Positions 9,828 to 18,134 of a stretch of 64,000 nucleotides of DNA are shown piece after piece (position 1 is the first letter of the stretch; the number at the start of each line of letters is the position of its first letter). Source of the DNA: Sphingobium ummariense RL-3 (GTDB lineage Bacteria; Pseudomonadota; Alphaproteobacteria; Sphingomonadales; Sphingomonadaceae); contig NZ_AUWY01000047.1 of the NCBI RefSeq assembly GCF_000447205.1, forward strand, positions 81,001 to 145,000. The letters are read 5' to 3'. Under the pieces are notes generated by a model that saw only the letters and a list, made by a program, of their open reading frames with translations, ran no database searches and was not told the DNA's origin. Position numbers and translations under genes: made by a program.

Positions 9828-9853
9828 TTTATATAGAAAGCATCCTATATAAA
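9828..9853 (-). promoter_or_regulatory. Palindromic operator ahead of the receptor operon
   Basis: The arms TTTATATAG (9828-9836) and CTATATAAA (9845-9853) are exact reverse complements around an 8-base spacer, 20-45 bases upstream of the receptor start codon. Size, AT richness and position suit a MarR-family dimer site, and the arms contain TATA-like sequence that could also be the -10 element. The regulator is inferred to be the MarR protein encoded inside the same operon. Confidence 0.6.
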
Positions 9854-10020
9854 TTTCGTGGTGTCAACGTCAGATTTGGCTGGCCATCTCGTTGATCGAA
9901 AGACTTACAAGGAAAGACGCTCCGCCGCGCTCGCGGAGTGGCAATCCATCGCGAGCTAGCCCTCTGCCCTCCCGGCCCCAAATGCATCCGGTGGAGACCA
10001 GTTCGCGTTGGACTGACAGA

Positions 10021-10279
10021 ACCGCACCGGCAGATCGTCGAAGGATCGGGCAATGCCGTGATCGCCGAATTTCTCAAGCGGCTGAACGTCCCCATCCACC
10101 GCCTTCTCTTTGAGAGCTTTTACGACGAAAGACGCTTGTGGACCGCCAATGCGGATCATCAGAACATGGTGCGGCTGATCATGGCCGGCGATGCCGATGG
10201 GGCGGAAGCGGCCATACGCAGCCATATCGGCAAGGGTTTCGAAACGCTTTCGAAGATCGAGAGCGAATTTTACAGCTGA
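10021..10279 (+). pseudogene. GntR-family regulator remnant (FCD domain C-terminus)
   Basis: About 85 codons read like the last two thirds of an FCD ligand-binding domain: 'EPHRQIVEGSGNAVIAEFL' followed by 'HQNMVRLIMAGDADGAEAAI' and 'RSHIGKGFETL', then a stop at 10277. The winged-helix DNA-binding domain and the first FCD helices are absent, and the sequence to the left does not supply them in any frame. It is therefore the tail of a lost GntR/FadR-type regulator, possibly the former controller of one of the two flanking operons. Confidence 0.6.
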
Positions 10280-10348
10280 AACAGTATCAGCGGCGTGCCC
10301 CGGAAACCTGTCTGGCGCGGCCCGGCCGGATCGCGCCGCCACGCCATC

Positions 10349-10810
10349 TCAGCCGCCCTGCTCTGCTCCACCCGCAGCGATCGCAGTCAGCATCGCGCGC
10401 AACGGCCCTTGGTCGCAACCGTTCAATATTTCATCGAAGCGTCGCTCATGCTCGTCCATGATGGCATCGGCGCGGGATCGCATCGCTTCGCCCGCGTCCG
10501 TCAAACTCAGAGCGAGCGAGCGTCCATCGACCGGCGACTTGGCGAGATAGCCCTTTGCGGCCAGTGAGGAGATCAGCGGCGCCATGTTGGCCCGCTTGAT
10601 GCCCAGCACCCTACCCAGATCGCTTTGAATACAGCCTGGATTGGCACCCACAAGGATCAGGATCGTCGCCTCTACGGGCCGAAGTCCGATTTCGGCCAGC
10701 CCCCCTCCCAGATCCGCCATCATGGCGGACGATGCGCGACGCAACAGATAGCCCAGCCGGGATATGATGGGATCATTGAGGGGCGAGGCCAGATTGGATC
10801 GGTCCATCAC
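10349..10810 (-). CDS. ferC: MarR-family regulator of the ferulate operon (FerC/FerR-like)
   Basis: A 153-residue MarR repressor with helix-turn-helix 'SDLGRVLGIKRANMAPLISS' at about residues 60-80 and wing 'AKSPVDGRSLALSLTDAG'. It is divergent from the aldehyde dehydrogenase-ferB-ferA operon and separated from it by 70 bases containing a strong palindrome. In Sphingobium SYK-6 a MarR protein called FerC represses ferBA, and FerR plays the same part in Pseudomonas; the inducers are hydroxycinnamoyl-CoA thioesters. The family and position fit well, but the symbol is assigned by context. The start may be the first or second of two adjacent ATG codons. Confidence 0.78.
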   Translation of the reverse strand: MMDRSNLASPLNDPIISRLGYLLRRASSAMMADLGGGLAEIGLRPVEATILILVGANPGCIQSDLGRVLGIKRANMAPLISSLAAKGYLAKSPVDGRSLALSLTDAGEAMRSRADAIMDEHERRFDEILNGCDQGPLRAMLTAIAAGGAEQGG

Positions 10811-10825
10811 CCCGCATTATTGCCG

Positions 10826-10864
10826 TTGCCCGCCTCAATCAACATTGCTATGTTTCATAGCAAT
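10826..10864 (+). promoter_or_regulatory. Promoter and palindromic operator of the ferulate operon
   Basis: A plausible -35 TTGCCC (10826-10831) is followed after 17 bases by -10 TATGTT (10849-10854). The -10 lies inside a perfect palindrome with 9-base arms, ATTGCTATG (10844-10852) and CATAGCAAT (10856-10864), around TTT. Binding by the divergent MarR protein would cover the -10 and sit just ahead of the Shine-Dalgarno AAGGAG at 10868. The palindrome is certain; the promoter elements are a judgement. Confidence 0.6.
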
Positions 10865-10880
10865 AATAAGGAGCGAGGAT

Positions 10881-12332
10881 ATGCCTGCATCGGAAATTCA
10901 GCTGATTATCGGCGCCGAATCACGCGCCGGCGCTGCGCAATTCGAGCGCGTCGATCCGGTAACGGGCCAGGTTGCAACGCTTGCCGCCGCAGCCGGTCCG
11001 GACGACGCGATCGCTGCTGTCGATGCCGCCAAGGACGCCTTCCCGCGCTGGTCGGCCATGGGTCCCAACGCCCGCCGTGCGGCGCTGATGAAGGCGGCAG
11101 ATCGGCTGGAAGCGAAGGCTGGCGATTTTGTCGAGGCGATGATGCAGGAAATCGGCGCGACCGAAGGCTGGGCGCGTTTCAACCTGATGCTCTCCGCCTC
11201 CATGGTGCGGGAAGCAGCCGGCCTCACCACCCAGATTGGCGGCGAGGTCATCCCATCCGATAAGCCGGGCTGCATCGCCATGGCGATCCGCGAGCCCGCT
11301 GGGGTGGTGTTGTCCATAGCGCCCTGGAATGCTCCGATCATTCTGGCGACGCGCGCTATCGCGGTGCCGCTCGCCTGCGGCAATACGGTGGTGCTCAAGG
11401 CGTCGGAACAGTGCCCGCGCACCCATGGCCTCATCATACAGGCCTTTGTCGAAGCCGGGCTTGACGGCGGCATCGTCAACCTCATCACCAACGCCCCACA
11501 GGATGCTGCGGAGGTCGTCGGAGCGATGATCGACCATCCGGCTGTCCGTCGCGTCAACTTCACCGGATCGACCGCGGTAGGCAAGATCGTCGCCAAACGC
11601 TGTGCCGAGAGTCTGAAGCCTGTCCTGCTCGAACTGGGCGGCAAGGCGCCGTTGATCGTGCTGGAGGATGCCGATCTCGACGAAGCGGTGAAGGCCGCGG
11701 CCTTCGGCGCCTTCATGAATCAGGGCCAGATCTGCATGTCGACCGAGCGCATCATCGTGGTCGACGCCGTTGCGGATGCATTCGCCGAGAAATTCCAGGT
11801 AAAGGTCGGCACCATGCCGGTCGGCGACCCGCGCGAGGGCAAGACCCCGCTGGGCGCGGTGGTCGACAGCCACACCGTCGCGCATGTGCGATCGCTGATC
11901 GAGGACGCGCTGGCGTCCGGAGCGTGGCAACTGAACGGCGGCGATGCCAACGGTGTGCTGATGCCGGCGCATGTGATCGATGGCGTGACGCCCCAGATGA
12001 AGCTGTTCCAGGACGAAAGCTTCGGTCCGGTGGTCGGCATCGTCCGTGCGCGCGACGAGGCGCATGCCATCGAACTGGCGAACGATACCGAATATGGGCT
12101 GTCGGCATCGGTGTTCACGCGTGACGCCGCGCGGGGCCTGAAGGTGGCGCGCCAGATCCAGTCGGGCATCTGCCACGTCAACGGTCCGACCGTGCATGAC
12201 GAAGCGCAGATGCCCTTCGGCGGCGTCAAGGCGTCGGGCTACGGCAAATTCGGGGGCAAGGCCGGCATCGATAGCTTCACCGAGCTGCGCTGGATCACCA
12301 TCGAAACCGAGCCGGGCCATTACCCGATCTGA
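10881..12332 (+). CDS. vdh: Aldehyde dehydrogenase, probable vanillin dehydrogenase
   Basis: A 483-residue NAD(P)-dependent aldehyde dehydrogenase. The coenzyme loop is 'FTGSTAVGK', the general base Glu is in 'LELGGKAPLIVL' and the catalytic Cys in 'NQGQICMSTER'. It is the length of vanillin and salicylaldehyde dehydrogenases. The ATG at 10881 follows AAGGAGCGAGGAT; the longer frame starts before the promoter. Next to ferB, which releases vanillin, the likely reaction is vanillin (or 4-hydroxybenzaldehyde) to the acid. Transcribed with ferB after a 24-base gap. Confidence 0.85.
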   Translation: MPASEIQLIIGAESRAGAAQFERVDPVTGQVATLAAAAGPDDAIAAVDAAKDAFPRWSAMGPNARRAALMKAADRLEAKAGDFVEAMMQEIGATEGWARFNLMLSASMVREAAGLTTQIGGEVIPSDKPGCIAMAIREPAGVVLSIAPWNAPIILATRAIAVPLACGNTVVLKASEQCPRTHGLIIQAFVEAGLDGGIVNLITNAPQDAAEVVGAMIDHPAVRRVNFTGSTAVGKIVAKRCAESLKPVLLELGGKAPLIVLEDADLDEAVKAAAFGAFMNQGQICMSTERIIVVDAVADAFAEKFQVKVGTMPVGDPREGKTPLGAVVDSHTVAHVRSLIEDALASGAWQLNGGDANGVLMPAHVIDGVTPQMKLFQDESFGPVVGIVRARDEAHAIELANDTEYGLSASVFTRDAARGLKVARQIQSGICHVNGPTVHDEAQMPFGGVKASGYGKFGGKAGIDSFTELRWITIETEPGHYPI

Positions 12333-12356
12333 TCTTCCTGATTTCCGGAGAACAAC

Positions 12357-13217
12357 ATGACCAATATCCTGCAAGTCGAGGGCGTGGAGCAAACCGAACT
12401 CGAAACCGTCGCCTTCACTGTCGAGGACGGCATCGCATGGGTCAGCTTCAACCGCGCCGAAAAGCGCAATTGCATGTCCCCTCGCCTCAACCGCCAGATG
12501 ATGCGCGTTCTCGACGAGCTGGAGTTTCGCGACGATGTCGGCGTGCTGGTCCTGACCGGCGAGGGGACTGCATGGACCGCGGGCATGGACCTGAAGGAAT
12601 ATTTCCGTGAGACCGAAGTGCTGGGGCTCAAGGGCACCCGGAACGCCCAGCGGGAAAGCTACGGATGGTGGCGCCGCCTGCGCTGGTATCAAAAGCCGAC
12701 CATCGCCATGGTCAACGGCTGGTGTTTCGGCGGCGGCTATGGCCCGCTCTTCGCCTGCGATCTCGCCTTTGCGGCGGAGGAAGCGCAGTTCGGCCTCTCG
12801 GAAATCAACTGGGGCATATTGCCCGGGGGCGGCGCGGCCAAGGTCGCGGTGGAGCTGACCAGCTTCCGCAATGCCATGTATCATTCGCTGATGGGCGAGA
12901 ATGTGGATGGCAGGAAGGCCGCGGAATGGGGCTTCGTCAACGAAGCGCTTCCGCTCGCCCAGCTCAAGGACCGGGTGACGGAAGTGGCGAAAGTGCTGCT
13001 GACCAAGAATCCGGTCGCGCTCAAGGCCACGAAGGACGCCATCCGCCGGGTGCGTGAAATGACCTATGACAATGCCGAGGACTATCTGGTCCGCGCGCAG
13101 GAAGCGGCCAACAGCTACGACAATCAGGGCCGCAAGGAAGGCATCAAGCAGTTCATCGACGACAAGAGCTACAAGCCGGGCCTGGGCGCCTACGACAAGT
13201 CGAAGCAAGGCGCCTGA
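12357..13217 (+). CDS. ferB: Feruloyl-CoA hydratase/lyase
   Basis: A 286-residue crotonase-fold enzyme with the signatures of p-hydroxycinnamoyl-CoA hydratase/lyases: 'TAWTAGMDLKEYFRE' for the oxyanion region and 'VNGWCFGGGYGPLFACDLAF' followed by 'FGLSEINWGILPGGG'. It hydrates feruloyl-CoA and splits it by a retro-aldol step into vanillin and acetyl-CoA. GGAG lies 11 bases before the ATG. The neighbours supply its substrate (ferA) and remove its product (aldehyde dehydrogenase). The same enzyme normally accepts caffeoyl- and p-coumaroyl-CoA. Confidence 0.93.
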   Translation: MTNILQVEGVEQTELETVAFTVEDGIAWVSFNRAEKRNCMSPRLNRQMMRVLDELEFRDDVGVLVLTGEGTAWTAGMDLKEYFRETEVLGLKGTRNAQRESYGWWRRLRWYQKPTIAMVNGWCFGGGYGPLFACDLAFAAEEAQFGLSEINWGILPGGGAAKVAVELTSFRNAMYHSLMGENVDGRKAAEWGFVNEALPLAQLKDRVTEVAKVLLTKNPVALKATKDAIRRVREMTYDNAEDYLVRAQEAANSYDNQGRKEGIKQFIDDKSYKPGLGAYDKSKQGA

Positions 13218-13261
13218 TCGGCCCGCTTGTCCTAGTCGGAAATATATATTCGGGAGAGCCA

Positions 13262-15424
13262 ATGATGGTCGAGACGCTCAATCCGCCCGTCGACGATTTG
13301 CCAGAATCTGCGGACCGCCATCGGATAGATCGGCTGCTTCGTCCCCGATCCGTCGCCATCGTGGGCGCATCCGACAAGCCCGGAGCGCTGGGCGCTTCGG
13401 TCCTCTCCAATCTGGACCGCAACGGCTTCAGTGGCGAAGTCCACCTCATCAACCCCAAGCGGTCGGAAATCGGAGGACGCCCCTGCCTTCCCTCGATCGA
13501 CGCTTTGCCCGAAGCAGTCGACGTGGCCGTGCTCGCTATTCCACGTGCGGCGGTGATCGACACGATCAAGGCGCTGGCGATGCGCCAGGTGGGGGCAGCG
13601 ATCATCTTTTCCGCAGGTTTTGCCGAGGGCGGCGAGGAAGGCCTTGCCGAGCAGCGCGAGATCGGACGGATCGCGCGGGAAGCCGGCATGGTCGTAGAAG
13701 GACCGAACTGCCTTGGCATGACCAATTTCATCGACCGGGTGCCGCTGACCTTTGTGGAAACGGACGCGCGGCCATTGGGCGAAAGGGCGGGTATCGGCGT
13801 CGTATCACAGAGCGGCGCGATGGCCTGCGTTCTCTGCACCACACTGGCAAGCCGAGATCTTGGCCTGTCCTTCTCCGTCTCGACCGGTAACGAGGCCGCG
13901 AGCGGCGTCGAAGACTATGTCGATTATCTCCTGGACGATCCGTCCACGCAGGTCATCGCCATGATCGTCGAGCAGTTTCGCGATCCGCAACGTTTCCTTG
14001 CTGCGGCGAGGCGGGCACGCTTGCTCGGGAAAACGATCGTGCTGCTGCATCCGGGCAAGAGCAGCGCGGCGCGCCAGTCCGCAGCGACACATACTGGCGC
14101 CATGGCGGGCGACTATCAGGTGATGCGCGTGAAGGTGGCGCGTGCGGGCGTGGTTCTCGCCGAAACGCTGGAGGAACTGGGCGACATTGCGGAGATCGCC
14201 CTGCGCTGTCCTTCCGTGCCAGCAAGCGGCGTGGCCGTGCTGGGAGAGTCGGGCGCGTTCAAGGCGCTCACCCTGGATCTATGCGAAGCCCTTGGGCTCG
14301 ACCTGCCCCCCGTGGACGACCAAAGCGCCCCTACCCTGCGCGCCGCGTTGCCGGATTTCGTTGGCGTCTCCAACCCCCTCGATCTCACCGCGCAGGGACT
14401 CGTCGATCCGGACCTCTACTATCGCACTCTGGCCGCGCTGTTCGCAGACGACCGCTTCGGCAGCCTAGTCGCAGGGATCATTCAGACCGATCCCGTGACC
14501 GTCGGCATCAAGCTGCCGCCCATCCTGCGCGCGGTCCGCGAGTTGAAGCCGACCAAGCCCCTGATCTTCGCTGGCCTGGATGAAGGCGCGGCAATGCCTG
14601 CCACCTATGTCGATCAGCTTCGCGCGCTCGGCATCCCCTATTTCCCGTCCACCGAACGGGCATTCCGGGCGCTCAAACGCCTGAACGAACGCGCGCGGCT
14701 GGATTTTTCCGTCCGTCCTCCCCGGCTATTCGACGCGGTCGATCTTCCCCCATCGGGCGGCGTCATCCCGGAATATCGCGCGAAAGCGATATTGTCGCCG
14801 CTCGGCATAGCCTTTCCCGTCGGCGCCTTCTGCACCAGCCTGGAACAGGCCCTCGTCGAAGCGGAGCGCATGGGCTATCCGGTCGCGCTCAAGGCGCAGT
14901 CGCCAGACCTCAGCCACAAGAGCGATGCCGGCGGCGTCATTCTGAACCTGCGCGACGTGCAGGAACTGCGCGAGGGGTGGGATCGCCTCTGGGCCGATGT
15001 CGCGGCCTATGACGCCGGGCTGATGCTGGACGGCGCATTGATGGAGCGCATGGGGGAGCGCGGCGTCGAACTCATCATCGGTGCGAAGAACGATCCGGAC
15101 TGGGGTCCGGTAATACTGGCAGGCTTCGGCGGCGTGACGGCCGAAATCCTGCACGACGTTCGCCTGATGACGCCAGACCTCCCGCGCGAAGAGATCATAG
15201 CCGAACTGCAATGTCTGCAGCAGGCGGTGCTCCTGCGGGGGTTCCGCGGATCGCCGGCACTGGATGTCGAGGCCGTAGCCACCGTCGTCGCCACGCTGGG
15301 CGATCTCATGATGGCACAGCCGTCGATCCAGGAGATCGATCTCAACCCCGTCATCGTTTATCCCAAAGGAAAAGGAGTGGTCGCGTTGGATGCCCTGATG
15401 CTGACGACGCCTCAGGCAGGATAA
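13262..15424 (+). CDS. ferA: Feruloyl-CoA synthetase, ADP-forming type
   Basis: A 720-residue acyl-CoA synthetase of the NDP-forming superfamily rather than the AMP-forming ligases. In order it has a CoA-binding Rossmann domain ('SVAIVGASDKPGALG', about residues 29-43), succinyl-CoA-ligase-like middle domains with the phospho-acceptor His in 'AATHTGAMAGD' near residue 277, and a C-terminal ATP-grasp domain including 'SHKSDAGGVILNL' and ending 'IDLNPVIVY'. FerA of Sphingobium SYK-6 is of this unusual type. It converts ferulate, CoA and ATP to feruloyl-CoA and so starts the pathway. Two ATGs lie close together; GGGAGAG precedes both. Confidence 0.9.
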   Translation: MMVETLNPPVDDLPESADRHRIDRLLRPRSVAIVGASDKPGALGASVLSNLDRNGFSGEVHLINPKRSEIGGRPCLPSIDALPEAVDVAVLAIPRAAVIDTIKALAMRQVGAAIIFSAGFAEGGEEGLAEQREIGRIAREAGMVVEGPNCLGMTNFIDRVPLTFVETDARPLGERAGIGVVSQSGAMACVLCTTLASRDLGLSFSVSTGNEAASGVEDYVDYLLDDPSTQVIAMIVEQFRDPQRFLAAARRARLLGKTIVLLHPGKSSAARQSAATHTGAMAGDYQVMRVKVARAGVVLAETLEELGDIAEIALRCPSVPASGVAVLGESGAFKALTLDLCEALGLDLPPVDDQSAPTLRAALPDFVGVSNPLDLTAQGLVDPDLYYRTLAALFADDRFGSLVAGIIQTDPVTVGIKLPPILRAVRELKPTKPLIFAGLDEGAAMPATYVDQLRALGIPYFPSTERAFRALKRLNERARLDFSVRPPRLFDAVDLPPSGGVIPEYRAKAILSPLGIAFPVGAFCTSLEQALVEAERMGYPVALKAQSPDLSHKSDAGGVILNLRDVQELREGWDRLWADVAAYDAGLMLDGALMERMGERGVELIIGAKNDPDWGPVILAGFGGVTAEILHDVRLMTPDLPREEIIAELQCLQQAVLLRGFRGSPALDVEAVATVVATLGDLMMAQPSIQEIDLNPVIVYPKGKGVVALDALMLTTPQAG

Positions 15425-15432
15425 GGGGAAGG

Positions 15433-16005
15433 ATGAGCAGGATGACCGATGATGTGGCCCGCCGCAGCCTATTGATGGCGGCACCAACTGTCCTGCTCGG
15501 CGGTACGCTCGCATCCCCCACCCAAGCGGCAGAAGCTTCGCAACTGCCCCCTCCCCGGCTCGATCATGCGATGCGCTTCAACGTGCTGATTGGGCCTGCA
15601 CAGGAACTGGGGCAGGTAGACGGCGTCCGTAAGCGGATCATTCCCATAACCGGCGGGATGGTGGAGGGACCGCGGCTCAAGGGCCGGATCCTGCCCGGCG
15701 GCGCCGACTGGCAATCGATCCGCGCCGACGGCACGGCCGACATACTGGCGCGCTATGCGATAGAAGCGGAGGACGGCACAGTTATATCGGTCATAAACCC
15801 CGGCTATCGCCACGGCCCCGCGCCCGTTCTCGCGCGCATCGCCGCAGGGGAAGATGTTGATCCGGCCCTCTACTATTTCCGGACGACGCCCCGTTTCGAA
15901 GTAGCGCAGGACGGCCCTCATGCCTGGCTGGGCCGCACGATATTCCTGTGCACTGCCGCGCGATATCGTGACCATGTGCGGCTCGATATCTTTTCGGTCG
16001 GCTGA
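15433..16005 (+). CDS. DUF3237 protein with Tat-like signal
   Basis: A 190-residue protein. After about 30 residues resembling a twin-arginine signal ('RRSLLMAAPTVLLGGTLASP') comes a DUF3237 domain ('LDHAMRFNVLIGPAQELG', 'EGPRLKGRILPGGADWQSI', ending in 'DHVRLDIFSVG'). The function of DUF3237 is unknown. It follows ferA by 8 bases and precedes an MFS gene by 15, so it belongs to the ferulate transcript. A periplasmic role with the aromatic substrate is a guess from context. ATGs at 15433 and 15442 are both possible. Confidence 0.75.
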   Translation: MSRMTDDVARRSLLMAAPTVLLGGTLASPTQAAEASQLPPPRLDHAMRFNVLIGPAQELGQVDGVRKRIIPITGGMVEGPRLKGRILPGGADWQSIRADGTADILARYAIEAEDGTVISVINPGYRHGPAPVLARIAAGEDVDPALYYFRTTPRFEVAQDGPHAWLGRTIFLCTAARYRDHVRLDIFSVG

Positions 16006-16020
16006 GCATCGAAAGGCGCA

Positions 16021-17334
16021 ATGAGCATGACTGGCGACTCCGCCGATATCAAACGCCTGATGGACGAGGCGCCGATGAGCCGCGCGCAGCTGGCGGCAAT
16101 TGTCCTGTGCGTCCTGCTGAACGCCCTCGACGGCTTTGATGTATTGGCGATCAGCTTCGCTTCACCGGGTATCGCCGCGGAATGGGGCGTCGATCGTGCC
16201 GCATTGGGTATCATCCTTTCGATGGAGCTGATCGGCATGGCCGTGGGGTCGGTTCTGTTGGGCTCGCTTGCCGACAGGATCGGCCGGCGGCCGACAATCC
16301 TTTTCTGCCTGATCGTCATGACCGCGGGGATGCTGGCTGCCACACAGGCCTCCAGCATCCAGTCGCTCTCTGCAATCCGACTGTTCACCGGCCTCGGGAT
16401 CGGCGGGATGCTCGCCTGCACCAACGCGATGGTAGCCGAACTCGCCAACGCGCGGGCACGCAGCCTGGCCGTGTCGATCATGGCGGCGGGATATCCTGTC
16501 GGCGCGATACTGGGTGGATCGATCGCCTCCATGCTGCTCGTGGGAGGAGACTGGCGGGATGTGTTCCTGTTCGGCGCGATCGCTACAGGCATCTTCCTGC
16601 CACTGACGTTCCTGTTGCTCCCGGAATCCATCGGGTTCCTGCTGCAAAGGCGGCCTGCCCGCGCGCTCGACAGGGTCAACCAGCTTCTGACGCGCTTCGG
16701 CCATCAGCCAGCGACGACGCTGCCCCCGCCAGATGAAAGCGCGCCCAGGCCTGCCATGCGGACATTGTTCGAACAGGGGCTGGCGCGCACAACCCTGCTG
16801 CTGACGGCGGCCTATTTCGCCCATATCATGACATTCTATTTCATCCTGAAATGGGTGCCGAAGATCGTTGTCGACATGGGTTATGCCGCCTCCGCTGCCG
16901 GGGGCGTGCTGGTGTGGGCGAATGTCGGAGGCCTCGCCGGCGCCCTGTTGCTCGGCCTGCTCAGCTGGCGAATCCGTATCCGGACGCTTGTGATCGCGGC
17001 AATGCTGTTGTCGACGGTGATGGTCACGGTTTTCGGTCAGGGACAGTCCAGCCTGGCCGGACTCGCGCTGATCGCGGCAGCCGCCGGCTTCTTCACCAAC
17101 GCTGGCGTGGTCGGATTATATGCCATCACCGCACAGTCGTTCCCCACCGCAGTCCGAGGTGCGGGCACGGGGATCGTCATAGGCATCGGCCGGGGTGGCG
17201 CGGCGCTGGGGCCGATCATCGCAGGTTTCCTGTTCAGCCTGGGCTTCGGGCTGTCATTGGTCGCGATGGCCATGGCGGCGGGCTCTCTCATCGCAGCGGC
17301 CGCCTTGTCGGCGCTGCGTCCCAACAGATCATAA
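16021..17334 (+). CDS. MFS transporter, aromatic acid:H+ symporter-like
   Basis: A 437-residue twelve-helix major facilitator. It has the AAHS-type N-terminal motif 'ALDGFDVLAISFASPGI', the 'LADRIGRRPT' loop, and 'VRGAGTGIVIGIGRGGAALG' in the C-terminal half. PcaK, VanK and similar proteins of this family import protocatechuate, vanillate or hydroxybenzoates. Its place at the end of the ferulate operon makes uptake of ferulate or vanillate the best guess. It is intact, unlike the gene that follows it. Confidence 0.82.
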   Translation: MSMTGDSADIKRLMDEAPMSRAQLAAIVLCVLLNALDGFDVLAISFASPGIAAEWGVDRAALGIILSMELIGMAVGSVLLGSLADRIGRRPTILFCLIVMTAGMLAATQASSIQSLSAIRLFTGLGIGGMLACTNAMVAELANARARSLAVSIMAAGYPVGAILGGSIASMLLVGGDWRDVFLFGAIATGIFLPLTFLLLPESIGFLLQRRPARALDRVNQLLTRFGHQPATTLPPPDESAPRPAMRTLFEQGLARTTLLLTAAYFAHIMTFYFILKWVPKIVVDMGYAASAAGGVLVWANVGGLAGALLLGLLSWRIRIRTLVIAAMLLSTVMVTVFGQGQSSLAGLALIAAAAGFFTNAGVVGLYAITAQSFPTAVRGAGTGIVIGIGRGGAALGPIIAGFLFSLGFGLSLVAMAMAAGSLIAAAALSALRPNRS

Positions 17335-17345
17335 GGAGGATCGCC

Positions 17346-17744
17346 ATGGACCTGCAAGCCGGAAGGTCAGTCCATCTGGCCGCGCAACGTGTGGTATGTC
17401 GCCTGCACCCCTGACGAGATCGACGGCCGGCCGATCGGTCGTAAAATATGCGGCGAACAGATGGTGCTGTTCCCGTCCGGAGAAGGCAAGGTAGCCGCAC
17501 TCGACGATTTCTGCCCGCATCGCGGCGCGCTCCTGTCGCTGGGTTTCCTGCGCGATAGCACGCTGGTTTGCGGCTATCACGGCCTTGCCATGGGATGCGC
17601 CGGAGAGGCCGTCTCCATGCCGGACAGAGGATCAAGGGCTTCCTGCCCATTCGAAGCTATCCGGCGCTGGAGCGATACGAAACCTATGTCCATGCGAGCA
17701 GCATCGGCCAGAGGAGATCGACGAGGCGGCGGTCAAGACGCGCG
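17346..17744 (+). pseudogene. Vanillate O-demethylase oxygenase (VanA-like) wreck
   Basis: Pieces of a Rieske oxygenase follow the MFS gene, with AAGGAGG and an ATG at 17346. The N-terminal Rieske part reads 'NVWYVACTPDEIDGRPIGRK' and 'DDFCPHRGALLSLGF' with its second ligand pair in 'CGYHGLAMGC'. The frame is broken near 17370 and again near 17622, where one missing base moves it to 'KGFLPIRSYPALERY'. That runs straight into 'ETYVHASSIGQ', skipping roughly 70 residues of a normal VanA; another single-base loss follows near 17711 before 'EEIDEAAVKTRADED'. The rest is missing and IS110-like sequence takes over. The step from vanillate to protocatechuate is therefore not encoded here. Confidence 0.78.
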
Positions 17745-18080
17745 CGGACGAGGATGCCAACAAACTCGCCCGGATCGCTTGGGTCGTGCTGACCCGCAAG
17801 GAGGCCTATCACCCCACGCGAACTTGACCTGATCAAACCCAGGTCACCCAAAATTGTAATAGCAGTCGATGATGAGTGAAGATCGAGCCAATGGTAAGGT
17901 CAACCCGTCTGATTCACTGCGCTTCAAACGCGCGCGAGCTTGATTAGGGACCTCACCGGCGGATTTCCATCAGGGCCAGCGGTAGCCAAACGCCGCACAA
18001 ACAGGCCGGACATATGAAAGCAACCGATCAAAACCCACACCGGCACAATGCCTTTGCCAAGGGGGGCGTCCACATATGGC
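17745..18080 (+). mobile_element. IS110-family 3' remnant
   Basis: The frame ending at 17827 finishes 'ANKLARIAWVVLTRKEAYHP', which resembles the conserved C-terminus of IS110/IS1111 transposases. The following 250 bases contain no gene and end in a segment around 18058-18078 resembling the 3' region of such elements. Only the last 25 or so codons of the transposase survive, so the element cannot move. The identification rests on remembered family resemblance and is moderate. Confidence 0.5.
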
Positions 18081-18134
18081 CTCTTGGGAATCCCCCCGTT
18101 CAATCACACACGGAATGACTCTAGGCTGGGAGCC

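Noticed and set aside
9871..9957. Short frame reading 'HLVDRKTYKERRSAALAEWQ', resembling an integrase C-terminus
   Set aside because: The resemblance covers only about 20 residues of a weakly conserved tail, with no catalytic motif nearby, so chance is as likely.
10920..13262. Open frame of 780 codons on the minus strand
   Set aside because: It is antisense to the aldehyde dehydrogenase and ferB, both with clear catalytic motifs and ribosome sites.
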